A stretch of DNA of 64,000 bases from JACCVL01 sp963704295 (GTDB lineage: Bacteria; Actinomycetota; Actinomycetes; Propionibacteriales; Nocardioidaceae): positions 2,356,001 through 2,420,000 of the forward strand of contig OY969884.1 of the NCBI GenBank assembly GCA_963704295.1, given 5' to 3'. Below are positions 39,484 to 47,479 of this stretch, piece after piece; positions within the stretch are counted from its first letter, which is position 1; each line of letters starts with the position of its first letter. Under the pieces are notes generated by a model. That model did not search any database. It saw only the letters and a list, made by a program, of their open reading frames with translations, and was not told the DNA's origin. A program made the translations under genes and the position numbers.

Positions 39484-40571
39484 CGGCGGCGGAGGCGTCC
39501 ACCCGGCGCGGGGCGCGGTTGTGGCGCGGCGTGCTGACCGAGTACCGCGACTGGTTCCCGATGCTCGACGACGCTCCGGTCGTGACCCTCGGCGAGGGGG
39601 GGACGCCGCTGGTCCGCTCCGAGTGGTTGTCCGCGGTCGTCGACGGGGACGTCTGGCTCAAGGTGGAGGGGGACAACCCGACCGGCTCGTTCAAGGACCG
39701 AGGCATGACCGCGGCGGTGTCGGCGGCAGTCCGGGAGGGGGTCCGGGCGGTCGTGTGCGCGTCGACCGGCAACACCTCGGCCTCGATGACGGCGTACGCG
39801 GCACGGGCGGGGCTCACGCCCATCGTCCTCGTCCCGCACGGCCGCATCGCCGCCGGCAAGATGGCTCAGGCCGTGGTGCACGGTGCCGCCGTGATCGAGG
39901 TGCGTGGCAACTTCGACGACTGTCTGCGGCTGGCCCGGGGGCTGGCCGACCACTATCCGGTCGGGTTGGTCAACTCGGTCAACCCGCTGCGCCTGCACGG
40001 GCAGAAGACGGCGGCCTTCGAGGTGGTCGACGCGCTCGGCGAGGCCCCGGACCTGCACGTCCTGCCGGTCGGCAACGCGGGCAACATCTCCGCGTACTGG
40101 CTGGGGTACGGCGAGTACGCCGACGCCGGGGTGGTCAGGCACCGGCCGACGATGTGGGGCTTCCAGGCGGCCGGAGCCGCGCCGCTGGTGCGCGGGACGC
40201 CGGTTCCGGACCCGGACACGGTGGCCACGGCCATCCGGATCGGCAACCCGGCATCGTGGGACCTGGCGGTGGCCGCCCGGACCCAGTCCGGCGGCCGGAT
40301 CGAGGCGGTCACGGACGCGCAGATCCTCGACGCCCAGCGGGACCTGGCAGCGCGGGACGGGGTCTTCGTCGAGCCTGCCTCGGCCGCCGGTGCCGCCGGC
40401 CTGGTCGAACTCGCCGGGCGGGGCGAGGTTCCGCACGGACTGCGCGTCGTCGTCACGGTCACCGGTCACGGGCTCAAGGACACCGATGCGGCGTTGACCG
40501 GTCACGAGGTCGTCGACCGGCTGATCGACCCCGACCCGGACGCCGCGGCCGCGGCCGCGGGTCTGGTCTGA
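39480..40571 (+). CDS. thrC: Threonine synthase
   Basis: 363-residue pyridoxal phosphate enzyme making threonine from O-phosphohomoserine. Cofactor Lys is in N-P-T-G-S-F-K-D-R-G-M; further motifs are L-G-E-G-G-T-P-L, the phosphate loop V-G-N-A-G-N-I-S-A-Y-W, and C-A-S-T-G-N-T-S-A-S. Translation starts at a TTG (39480) that overlaps the hom stop (TTGA), so initiation depends on coupling to hom. The C-terminal D-P-D-A-A-A-A-A-A-G-L-V tail is low complexity. Confidence 0.94.
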   Translation: MTAAEASTRRGARLWRGVLTEYRDWFPMLDDAPVVTLGEGGTPLVRSEWLSAVVDGDVWLKVEGDNPTGSFKDRGMTAAVSAAVREGVRAVVCASTGNTSASMTAYAARAGLTPIVLVPHGRIAAGKMAQAVVHGAAVIEVRGNFDDCLRLARGLADHYPVGLVNSVNPLRLHGQKTAAFEVVDALGEAPDLHVLPVGNAGNISAYWLGYGEYADAGVVRHRPTMWGFQAAGAAPLVRGTPVPDPDTVATAIRIGNPASWDLAVAARTQSGGRIEAVTDAQILDAQRDLAARDGVFVEPASAAGAAGLVELAGRGEVPHGLRVVVTVTGHGLKDTDAALTGHEVVDRLIDPDPDAAAAAAGLV

Positions 40572-40580
40572 GGTCCCCGA

Positions 40581-41510
40581 ATGCGCTGGTCGGAACGTCC
40601 GGTGGTCGTGGAGGTGCCGGCCACGGCGGCCAATCTCGGACCCGGGTTCGACAGCTTCGGGCTGGCGCTCAGTCTGCTCGACCGGGTCTCGTTGGCTGCC
40701 GCTCCGGCGGGTCTCGTCGTCGACGTGGAGGGGGAGGGTGCAGACGTCGTACCCCGGGACGAGCAGCACCTGGTCGTCCGGGCCGCCCGCGCCGGTTTCG
40801 AGTCGCTCGGCGCCGAGCCACCGGGGTTGCGGCTGTGGTGTCGGAACGCGGTCCCGCAGGGGCGAGGACTCGGCTCGTCCGCCAGTGCCATCGTCGCGGG
40901 ACTGGTCGCGGCGCGAGCCCTGGTGGAGCGGTCCGAGCCCGGTGCCGGACGGGTCGTGGACGACGGCGACCTGCTCCGGCTCGCGGCCCGGTTGGAGGGG
41001 CACCCGGACAACGTCGCGGCCGCCCTCCTCGGCGGGCTGACGGTTGCCTGGCCGGAGCCGGAGGGAGCCAGGGCCGTTCGACTCGAGGCCGCGGTGTCCG
41101 CGGTGGTGTTGGTCCCCGCCGAGGCCGTGTCCACCGGACTGGCGCGCGGGCTGCTGCCTCAGCAGGTAAGCCACGAGGACGCCGCGGCGAACAGCGGCCG
41201 GGCCGGGCTGCTGGTCGTCGCGCTGACCGGACGTCCCGACCTGCTGCTGCCAGCCACCGAGGACCGGCTGCACCAAGACTTCCGGGAGCCGGTGATGCCG
41301 GCGTCGCTGCGGCTGGTCCACCGGCTGCGGGCGGAGGGCCTCGCTGCGGTCGTATCCGGTGCCGGACCGTCGGTGCTGGTGCTCCGCGAGCCGGCGCCCG
41401 CCGGACCGCTGTCGAACGAGGCGCTGGTCGAGGCGCTGCGGGTCGAGGCGCCAGGCTGGACGGTCCGGGTGCTCGCCGTCGACAACGACGGCGCGCGTAC
41501 CGTCGACTGA
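40581..41510 (+). CDS. thrB: Homoserine kinase
   Basis: 309-residue GHMP kinase phosphorylating homoserine to the thrC substrate. Motif 1: V-E-V-P-A-T-A-A-N-L-G-P-G-F-D-S-F-G; motif 2 (ATP loop): P-Q-G-R-G-L-G-S-S-A-S-A; motif 3: V-V-S-G-A-G-P-S-V-L-V-L. ATG at 40581 is preceded by GAGGT; 9 bases after thrC, completing the lysA-hom-thrC-thrB set. The order hom-thrC-thrB-rho is the same in M. tuberculosis (Rv1294-Rv1297). Confidence 0.95.
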   Translation: MRWSERPVVVEVPATAANLGPGFDSFGLALSLLDRVSLAAAPAGLVVDVEGEGADVVPRDEQHLVVRAARAGFESLGAEPPGLRLWCRNAVPQGRGLGSSASAIVAGLVAARALVERSEPGAGRVVDDGDLLRLAARLEGHPDNVAAALLGGLTVAWPEPEGARAVRLEAAVSAVVLVPAEAVSTGLARGLLPQQVSHEDAAANSGRAGLLVVALTGRPDLLLPATEDRLHQDFREPVMPASLRLVHRLRAEGLAAVVSGAGPSVLVLREPAPAGPLSNEALVEALRVEAPGWTVRVLAVDNDGARTVD

Positions 41511-41543
41511 CTCCTCCGAACAGCCGGCTCCGGCTCACCTGGA

Positions 41544-41573
41544 GCGACATCTCGCACGGGTCGGTGCTAGTCT
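41544..41573 (+). promoter_or_regulatory. Promoter candidate for rho (GCGACA-N18-TAGTCT, extended -10)
   Basis: -35 GCGACA at 41544-41549, -10 TAGTCT at 41568-41573, with TG in the extended -10 position (TGCTAGTCT). It lies 33 bases after thrB and predicts a leader of about 255 bases. The 41511-41835 spacer (325 bases) holds this promoter and the leader structures listed next. Confidence 0.5.
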
Positions 41574-41646
41574 CGCCATGCGCGCAGCGCCTCGCTCCGA
41601 GCAGATCCGGACCGGTCGCGCGAGCGCGCATCCTCCCTTTCGCCGT

Positions 41647-41691
41647 CACGAGCCTGCGGGCTCCGTGCTCGTGCACCACCACAGGCTCGTG
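41647..41691 (+). ncRNA. rho leader: competing hairpins
   Basis: CACGAGCCTG (41647-41656) is perfectly complementary to CAGGCTCGTG (41682-41691). Its first seven bases also pair with GCTCGTG at 41667-41673, and GAGCC/GGCTC (41650-41654 with 41659-41663) is a third choice. The stems exclude one another, the pattern of an attenuator or switch. Function inferred; rho autoregulation through its leader is established in E. coli. Confidence 0.45.
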
Positions 41692-41817
41692 CAGTCGGGG
41701 GGGACCCAGCGTCGCCACAACCGGGCCCGGTGCCATGCACCGGACGCGGGTCGTGGCCGGCGGATCCTGGACACCCCAGGACCGCAACCTGCGGGGGCAG
41801 ATCGCTGCCCCGCACGA

Positions 41818-41837
41818 ACGTGGGAAGGACCTCACGT
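41818..41837 (+). promoter_or_regulatory. Hairpin sequestering the rho ribosome-binding site and start
   Basis: ACGTGGG (41818-41824) pairs with CTCACGT (41831-41837) over seven positions (one G-U), loop AAGGAC. The stem and loop include the GGAAGGA ribosome-binding sequence and two bases of the GTG start codon, so translation of rho may be self-limiting. Confidence 0.5.
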
Positions 41838-43561
41838 GTCAGACACCTCCAGCACGACGTCGCCGGTGGACGCTCCTGCGTCCCCGCCCGCGGTGACCAC
41901 CGCTTCGACGCGCCGTCGCTCCGGTGGCGGGCTCAGCGGCATGGTGCTCGCCGAGCTCCAGCAGGTCGCGGGCGGCCTCGGGATCAAGGGGACCGGCCGG
42001 ATGCGCAAGAGCCAGCTGATCGAGGCGATCACGACCGCCCAGGGCGGAGCCGCGGCGCCGACGCCCGCCCGACGCCGCGCCGTCGCCCGCGCCGACGCCC
42101 GCCCCGTCTGCCGAGCAGACCCAGCCGTCCGTCGACGGCGCCGCGTCGCAGCAGCGGACCGACCAGCAGACCGACCAGCAGACCGCCGATCGCACGGGTG
42201 ACAGCTCGCAGCGGAGCCGGAACGACCGCAAGCCCAACGATCGGGGCGCCAACGATCGGGGCGCCGGCGACCGGGACGCGAGCGACCGGGACGCGGCGCG
42301 TCGCGACGACGACGGCGGCAGCCGCCGCAGCCGGCGGCGGCGCAGCCGGGACCGCGGCCGGGACCGCGTGCCGCGCCCGGACAGCGAGCCGACCGTGACC
42401 GAGGACGACGTCTTGCTGCCGGTGGCCGGCATCCTCGACGTCCTGGACAACTACGCCTTCGTCCGCACGTCCGGATATCTCGCCGGTCCGGACGACGTCT
42501 ACGTCTCGCTGTCCATGGTGCGCAAGCACGGCCTGCGCAAGGGCGACGCGATCACCGGCCAGGTCAAGCAGGGCCGTGACAGTGACCGCAAGGAGAAGTT
42601 CAACCCGCTGGTGCGGATCGAGTCCATCAACGGCAGCTCGGTCGAGGACGCCAGGCAGCGGATCGAGTTCTCCAAGCTGACGCCGCTGTACGCCTCCGAG
42701 CGGCTGCGGCTGGAGACCGAGGCCAGCCTGCTCACGACGCGGATCATCGACATCGTCGCGCCGATCGGCAAGGGGCAGCGTGGACTCATCGTCTCGCCGT
42801 CAAAGGCGGGCAAGACGCTGGTGATGCAGGCAATCGCGAACGCGATCACCACCAACAACCCCGAGTGCCACCTCATGGTCGTCCTGGTCGACGAACGGCC
42901 CGAGGAGGTCACCGACATGCAGCGCGCGGTCAAGGGCGAGGTCATCTCATCGACCTTCGACCGGCCCGCGACCGACCACACCACCGTCGCCGAGCTCGCG
43001 ATCGAGCGGGCGAAGCGACTGGTCGAGCTCGGGCACGACGTGGTCGTGCTGCTGGACTCCATCACCCGCCTGGGACGCGCGTACAACCTCGCGGCGCCGG
43101 CCAGCGGCCGGATCCTCTCCGGTGGCGTCGACTCGTCGGCGCTCTATCCGCCGAAACGGTTCTTCGGGGCCGCGCGCAACATCGAGCACGGCGGCTCGCT
43201 GACCATCCTCGCCACCGCCCTGATCGAGACCGGGTCCAAGATGGACGAGGTCATCTTCGAGGAGTTCAAGGGCACTGGGAACATGGAGCTCCGCCTGCGC
43301 CGTGAGTTCGCCGACAAGCGGATCTTCCCCGCGATCGACGTGGACGCCTCCGGCACCCGCCGTGAGGAGCTGCTGATGAGCAGCGAGGAGCTGCAGATCG
43401 TCTGGAAGCTACGTCGGGTCCTGTCGGCGCTCGACGGTCAGCAGGCCCTGGAGCTGCTGCTCGACAAGCTGAAGAAGACCCGCAGCAACGTCGAGTTCCT
43501 GCGCCAGGTCCAGAACACCACGCCGACCGCGACCCAGAGTCGCCGCGGCGAGGAGGACTGA
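41836..43561 (+). CDS. rho: Transcription termination factor Rho, with an apparent frameshift
   Basis: RNA-dependent ATPase helicase that ends transcription, hexameric. The N-terminal part starts at GTG 41836 with the helical Rho_N domain (G-L-S-G-M-V-L-A-E-L-Q-Q-V-A, R-M-R-K-S-Q-L-I-E-A-I). The rest lies in a different frame: an Asp/Arg/Gln-rich linker typical of actinobacterial Rho, the RNA-binding cold-shock fold (G-I-L-D-V-L-D-N-Y-A-F-V-R), Walker A S-P-S-K-A-G-K-T, D-E-R-P-E-E-V-T and R-loop L-S-G-G-V-D. The frames must join between 42020 and 42198; dropping one C near 42070 would restore continuity, giving about 574 residues. A start within the second frame at 42368 would lack the N-terminal domain. 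Sequencing error, real mutation and recoding are all possible. Confidence 0.85.
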
Positions 43562-43562
43562 C

Positions 43563-44054
43563 GTGACCTCCACCGCAACCAGGACCGGCTTCACCGCGAC
43601 CACGATCGACGGCCAGGAGCGAGCCCTCGGTGAGTACGCCGGCCGGGTGCTGCTGATCGTCAACGTGGCATCTCGGTGCGGCCTCACCAACCAGTACGCC
43701 GGGCTCGAGGCCCTGTGGCGTCGCTATCGCGACCAGGGGCTGGTCGTGCTCGGCTTCCCCTGTGATCAGTTCGGCCGGCAGGAGCCCGGCTCGGAGGACG
43801 AGATCGCCCAGTTCTGCTCCACTGCCTACGACGTGACCTTCCCGATGTTCGCCAAGGTCGACGTCAACGGTGACGATGCGCACTCGCTGTTCCGATGGCT
43901 GCGCGCGCAGGCACCGACGGTCGCCGGTGACCGGGTCCGCTGGAACTTCACCAAGTTCCTGGTCAGCCGGGACGGTGACACGGTGACGAGGCATGGGTCG
44001 AGGACGCTCCCCGAGGAGCTCACGGACGACATCGAGGCGCTGCTCGCCGGCTGA
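43563..44054 (+). CDS. Glutathione-peroxidase-family thiol peroxidase
   Basis: 163-residue peroxidase of the GPx fold. The peroxidatic residue is Cys39 in V-A-S-R-C-G-L-T-N-Q-Y (Cys, not selenocysteine); the second motif F-P-C-D-Q-F-G supplies a resolving Cys and the conserved Gln, and W-N-F-T-K-F-L-V carries the catalytic Trp and Asn. Actinobacteria generally make mycothiol rather than glutathione, and Cys-type members usually take electrons from thioredoxin; that reductant is inferred. GTG start 1 base after the rho stop. It is an insertion relative to the rho-rpmE order I recall from M. tuberculosis. Confidence 0.88.
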   Translation: MTSTATRTGFTATTIDGQERALGEYAGRVLLIVNVASRCGLTNQYAGLEALWRRYRDQGLVVLGFPCDQFGRQEPGSEDEIAQFCSTAYDVTFPMFAKVDVNGDDAHSLFRWLRAQAPTVAGDRVRWNFTKFLVSRDGDTVTRHGSRTLPEELTDDIEALLAG

Positions 44055-44185
44055 GCCGGAATGCCGTACCGGAGGGCGAGGTTGTGCAGTTGGCCGTCCC
44101 CGTGCCCGGGGTGGCACACTGGTCTGCGGTCCGGTTCACGCTCCCCGCGGGGGAGCGACCCGGCCAACGCAACGAGAGGACCCGC

Positions 44186-44404
44186 ATGAAGCCCGACATC
44201 CACCCCGCGTACGGCGAGACCCAGGTCACCTGTACGTGCGGCAACACGTTCACAACGCGGAGCACCGCGTCGAGCGGCAGCATCCACGCCGACGTCTGCT
44301 CGCAGTGCCACCCGTTCTACACCGGCAAGCAGAAGATCCTCGACACCGGCGGCCGGGTGGCGCGCTTCGAGAAGCGGTACGCCGCGAAGGGCCTCGGGAA
44401 GTAG
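44186..44404 (+). CDS. rpmE: 50S ribosomal protein bL31, zinc-binding type
   Basis: 72-residue large-subunit protein. Zinc ligands Cys16, Cys18, Cys38 and Cys41 are present (T-C-T-C-G and V-C-S-Q-C-H-P-F-Y-T-G), making it the C+ form that zinc-starved cells replace with a Cys-less paralogue. Opening M-K-P-D-I-H-P-A-Y is standard. ATG at 44186 preceded by GAGAGGA. Between rho and prfA, as in other actinobacteria. The 131-base spacer before it (44055-44185) may hold its own promoter; I see no distinct box. Confidence 0.95.
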   Translation: MKPDIHPAYGETQVTCTCGNTFTTRSTASSGSIHADVCSQCHPFYTGKQKILDTGGRVARFEKRYAAKGLGK

Positions 44405-44441
44405 CAGCACCGGCACCCGCCCACCCGCGAGAGGCCTCACC

Positions 44442-45536
44442 GTGGTGATGTTCGAAGGGGTCGAGCGACTCCTTGCCGAACACGAGGCGCTCGGACACCG
44501 GCTCGCCGATGCCGGCGTGCACTCTGATCCGAGCCTCGCCCGGAGGTTGGGCCGCCGTTACGCCGAGCTCGGTGCGGTGGTCGCGGCCTATCGCGACTGG
44601 CAACAGGTCGAGGGCGACCTCGTCGCCGCGCGCCAGCTGGTCGACGAGGACGTGGCCTTCGCGGCCGAGGCGGCCGACCTGGCGGAGCGGCGGGACGCCG
44701 TCACCGAGCGGCTGCGCCGGCTGCTCGTCCCGCGGGACCCAATTGACGGCAAGGACGTGATCGTCGAGGTCAAGGCCGGCGAGGGCGGTGCGGAGTCCGC
44801 GCTGTTCGCCGGCGACCTGCTGCGCATGTACACGCGGTACGCAGAGCGGAGGGGCTGGCGGACCGAGGTGCTCGACAGCGCCCCGTCCGACCTCGGCGGC
44901 GTCCGCTCGGCCACACTGAGCGTCCAGGCCAAGTCCGCCCCGGAGCCGGGCCGTGCGCCGTACGCGCTGCTAAAGCACGAGGCCGGGGTGCACCGGGTGC
45001 AACGGGTCCCGGTGACGGAGTCACAGGGGCGCATCCACACCTCGGCGGCCGGCGTCCTGGTGCTGCCGGAGGCCGAGCCCATCGACGTCGAGGTGGACGA
45101 CGCCGACCTGCGGGTGGACGTGTTCCGCTCCTCCGGACCCGGGGGGCAGAGCGTGAACACGACCGACTCCGCGGTCCGCATCACCCACCTCCCCAGCGGC
45201 ATCGTGGTGTCCTGCCAGAACGAGAAGTCCCAGCTGCAGAACCGTGAGCAGGCGCTGCGCATCCTGCGCTCGCGTCTCCTCGCCCTCGCGCAGGAGCAGG
45301 CGGACAGCGCGGCGTCGGACGCGCGCCGAGCCCAGGTGCGCACCGTCGACCGCTCGGAGCGGATCCGCACGTACAACTTCCCGGAGAACCGGGTGACCGA
45401 TCACCGCACCGGCTACAAGACCTACACGCTGGACCAGGTCCTCGACGGTGCCCTGGACGAGCTGGTCCAAGCCAGCGTCGACGCGGACGAGGCCGGCCGG
45501 CTGGCGGCGATCGGCTCCGCCGGCGACGAGCGATGA
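44442..45536 (+). CDS. prfA: Peptide chain release factor 1
   Basis: 364-residue release factor reading UAA and UAG. The peptidyl-tRNA hydrolysis motif is Gly234-Gly235-Gln236 in S-G-P-G-G-Q-S-V-N-T-T; domain 1 is helical (residues 1-100). The GTG at 44442 is preferred to an ATG two codons later since GAGAGG sits 7 bases upstream of it. The last codons and stop overlap both the start of prmC (ATGA) and the left edge of the palindromic repeat copy B. The modifying methyltransferase PrmC follows directly, a functional pair. Confidence 0.95.
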   Translation: MVMFEGVERLLAEHEALGHRLADAGVHSDPSLARRLGRRYAELGAVVAAYRDWQQVEGDLVAARQLVDEDVAFAAEAADLAERRDAVTERLRRLLVPRDPIDGKDVIVEVKAGEGGAESALFAGDLLRMYTRYAERRGWRTEVLDSAPSDLGGVRSATLSVQAKSAPEPGRAPYALLKHEAGVHRVQRVPVTESQGRIHTSAAGVLVLPEAEPIDVEVDDADLRVDVFRSSGPGGQSVNTTDSAVRITHLPSGIVVSCQNEKSQLQNREQALRILRSRLLALAQEQADSAASDARRAQVRTVDRSERIRTYNFPENRVTDHRTGYKTYTLDQVLDGALDELVQASVDADEAGRLAAIGSAGDER

Positions 45537-45575
45537 GGCATTCCCGTCGCCCGAGCGACCGGAATGCCTCATCGC
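45530..45575. repeat. Dispersed palindromic repeat, copy B (forms prmC start)
   Basis: Arms of 21 bases (GCGATGAGGCATTCCCGTCGC and its complement) with one mismatch and a CCGA loop. It is the better preserved of two copies; the other is at 11276-11320. It begins 7 bases before the prfA stop ends, and the first 14 or so codons of prmC are translated from it. Confidence 0.85.
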
Positions 45576-46468
45576 TGGTGCGGGAGGGGGCGGAGCGGCT
45601 GGCCGCGGCCGGAGTCGCGTCCCCGCGGGCCGACGCGGAGCAGCTGCTCGCGCACGTGCTCGGGGTGCCCCGCGGCCGGCTGGCCGTGGTCGGCCCGCCG
45701 GACGCCGTCCAGGCGACGCGGTACGACCAGCTGCTGGCCCGACGGGCCCGGCGCGAGCCGCTCCAGCACCTGACCGGCCGGGCGGGCTTCCGCAGAGTCG
45801 AGCTGACCGTCGGGCCAGGGGTCTTCGTGCCGCGACCGGAGACCGAGCTGCTCGCCGGTTGGGCCGTGGCCCGGCTCCGGGAGCGGGTGACGGCGGGCGG
45901 CGGGCACCCGGTGGCGGTGGACCTGTGCACCGGCTCCGGTGCGATCGCAGCGGCGCTGGCCGACGAGGTGCCGGAGGCCAGCGTGCACGCCGTCGAGGTG
46001 TCCGCGGCCGCCCACGCCTTCGCCGAGCGCAATCTGGCCGGCACCGGTGTGGACCTCAGGCTCGGCGACGCGGCCGACGCCTTCGCCGACCTGGACGGTC
46101 AGGTCGACGTGGTCGTGGCCAACCCGCCGTACATCCCGCTCGGTGCCTACGAGGGGGTCGACCCCGAGGCGCGTGAGCACGACCCGGCGATGGCGCTCTG
46201 GTCGGGGGCGGACGGCCTGGACGCGATCCGGATGGTCGAACGAAAGGCCGCCCGGCTGCTCCGCCCGGGAGGTGTGCTCGGCTGCGAGCATGCCGACGTC
46301 CAGGGGCATCAGGTGGTGACGGTGCTGGCCGCGGCGGGTCGGTGGCGGGAGGTGCGAGACCACGAGGACCTCGCCGGTCGGCCGCGCTACGTCAGCGCCA
46401 CACGTGCAGGCGCACCACGGTGCCGCGCGAGCTCGAGCGAACCTGGACGAGATCGCAGAGCTGGTTGA
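45533..46468 (+). CDS. prmC: Release factor glutamine N5-methyltransferase
   Basis: 311-residue S-adenosylmethionine-dependent enzyme methylating the Gln of the GGQ motif in release factors. An N-terminal helical domain is followed by A-V-D-L-C-T-G-S-G-A-I-A (cofactor loop) and the catalytic V-V-A-N-P-P-Y-I-P motif. ATG at 45533 overlaps the prfA stop. The first residues (M-R-H-S-R-R-P-S-D-R-N-A-S-S) come from the palindromic repeat and are not expected in the family, which normally starts near L-V-R-E-G-A-E-R-L-A; a start further inside is possible. At the 3' end the gene overlaps a convergent anti-sigma gene by 77 bases; the extra C-terminal A-G-A-P-R-C-R-A-S-S tail is unusual. Confidence 0.9.
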   Translation: MRHSRRPSDRNASSLVREGAERLAAAGVASPRADAEQLLAHVLGVPRGRLAVVGPPDAVQATRYDQLLARRARREPLQHLTGRAGFRRVELTVGPGVFVPRPETELLAGWAVARLRERVTAGGGHPVAVDLCTGSGAIAAALADEVPEASVHAVEVSAAAHAFAERNLAGTGVDLRLGDAADAFADLDGQVDVVVANPPYIPLGAYEGVDPEAREHDPAMALWSGADGLDAIRMVERKAARLLRPGGVLGCEHADVQGHQVVTVLAAAGRWREVRDHEDLAGRPRYVSATRAGAPRCRASSSEPGRDRRAG

Positions 46469-47393
46469 CGATCCACAGCCCCCGACCGCGCAGCGCGGTC
46501 TCCTTCGCCAGCCGACGGCCGGCCAGCGGGTCGTCGATGACGCCGTCGTCGGCCACCTCGACGATGCACTCGGTGGCGGTGCTCCAGCAGCGCAGCTGTC
46601 CGCCGCCGTCCCCGTGTCGCACGCTGTTGGTGGCGAGCTCGTGCACGGCGAGCACGAGGTCGTCGATCCGGTCGTCGGCGAGACCGGACGTGACCCCGTG
46701 CGCCCAGGACCGCGCGCGCACCGCGGCCAGGTCGCCCGCGGCGAACGGCAGCGTGAGCGCGTCGCTCGGTGGCTTCGGCAGCGTGGACCCGAACGATGCC
46801 CGGCCGTGCTCGTGCCCGCCGTAGCTGCGGCTGGTGTTGCGCGCCGAGTGGTTCACCACTGCCGGGTGCGTGCGCAGTGCGCGCCGCACCACCTGCCGGG
46901 GCAGGGCGGACACGTCGTACGGGCAGATCAGCTGCCACGCCGGCCCGTCGTCGAACGCGACGTTGAGCAGCGCCTCGTGCAGGTGGCACTCCTCCAGCTC
47001 GGCCTCGCTCCGGCCGGCCCAGATCGGCTCGCCGATCCCACGCACGGTCGAGGCGCTCGGAAGCTCCTGGTCGAGGAAGTCCTGCCAGGCCGGGATGATC
47101 CGCGCGGGGTTTCGACCGACCTGCTCCATGTCGAGGAAGCCGACCAGTTCGGCGTCCGTCCCGAGAGCGGTCCGGAGGGCATCGGTGTGCGGCTCGATCA
47201 TGGCGACCAGCACGGACTCGTTCCCGGCCAGTCCCTCGCGCACGAACGGCAGAGCGCCCTCGACGAGGCCCTCGACGCCGTCGTAGAGCAGGGCGTCGTG
47301 ACGGAACGCGCCCTCGACGTCACCCCGTATGGACGACCGTGCTGCAACGACCACGCGCTCAGCCCAATCCCTCTCCCGTTCGGGTCGGCTCAT
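46392..47393 (-). CDS. RsbA-like anti-sigma regulatory protein (MEDS + HATPase)
   Basis: 333-residue protein with two parts. Residues about 28-180 match a MEDS sensory domain (F-R-H-D-A-L-L-Y-D-G-V-E-G-L-V-E-G-A-L-P-F, later A-L-L-N-V-A-F). Residues about 215-333 are a GHKL ATPase of the RsbW/SpoIIAB kind with N-box L-A-V-H-E-L-A-T-N-S-V-R-H-G and G-R-G-L-W-I-V-N-Q-L-C. Such proteins control alternative sigma factors in response to a sensed ligand; the partner sigma is unknown, SigF at 22081 being one candidate. ATG at 47393. No operon partner on the minus strand. Confidence 0.8.
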   Translation of the reverse strand: MSRPERERDWAERVVVAARSSIRGDVEGAFRHDALLYDGVEGLVEGALPFVREGLAGNESVLVAMIEPHTDALRTALGTDAELVGFLDMEQVGRNPARIIPAWQDFLDQELPSASTVRGIGEPIWAGRSEAELEECHLHEALLNVAFDDGPAWQLICPYDVSALPRQVVRRALRTHPAVVNHSARNTSRSYGGHEHGRASFGSTLPKPPSDALTLPFAAGDLAAVRARSWAHGVTSGLADDRIDDLVLAVHELATNSVRHGDGGGQLRCWSTATECIVEVADDGVIDDPLAGRRLAKETALRGRGLWIVNQLCDLVQVRSSSRGTVVRLHVWR

Positions 47394-47479
47394 CCCGTCC
47401 CGAACCCGCTGCCACCATAGGCCAACGCAGGGCGTTTGTGACCGGGTCTCGCAATCTGTCTTGTGCCCCGGCTGGCACG

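Noticed and set aside
42368..43561. Rho starting at 42368 as a complete protein
   Set aside because: The frame is open upstream to 42020 and encodes the typical charged linker, and the N-terminal Rho domain is present in the adjoining frame, so a frameshift explains the data better.
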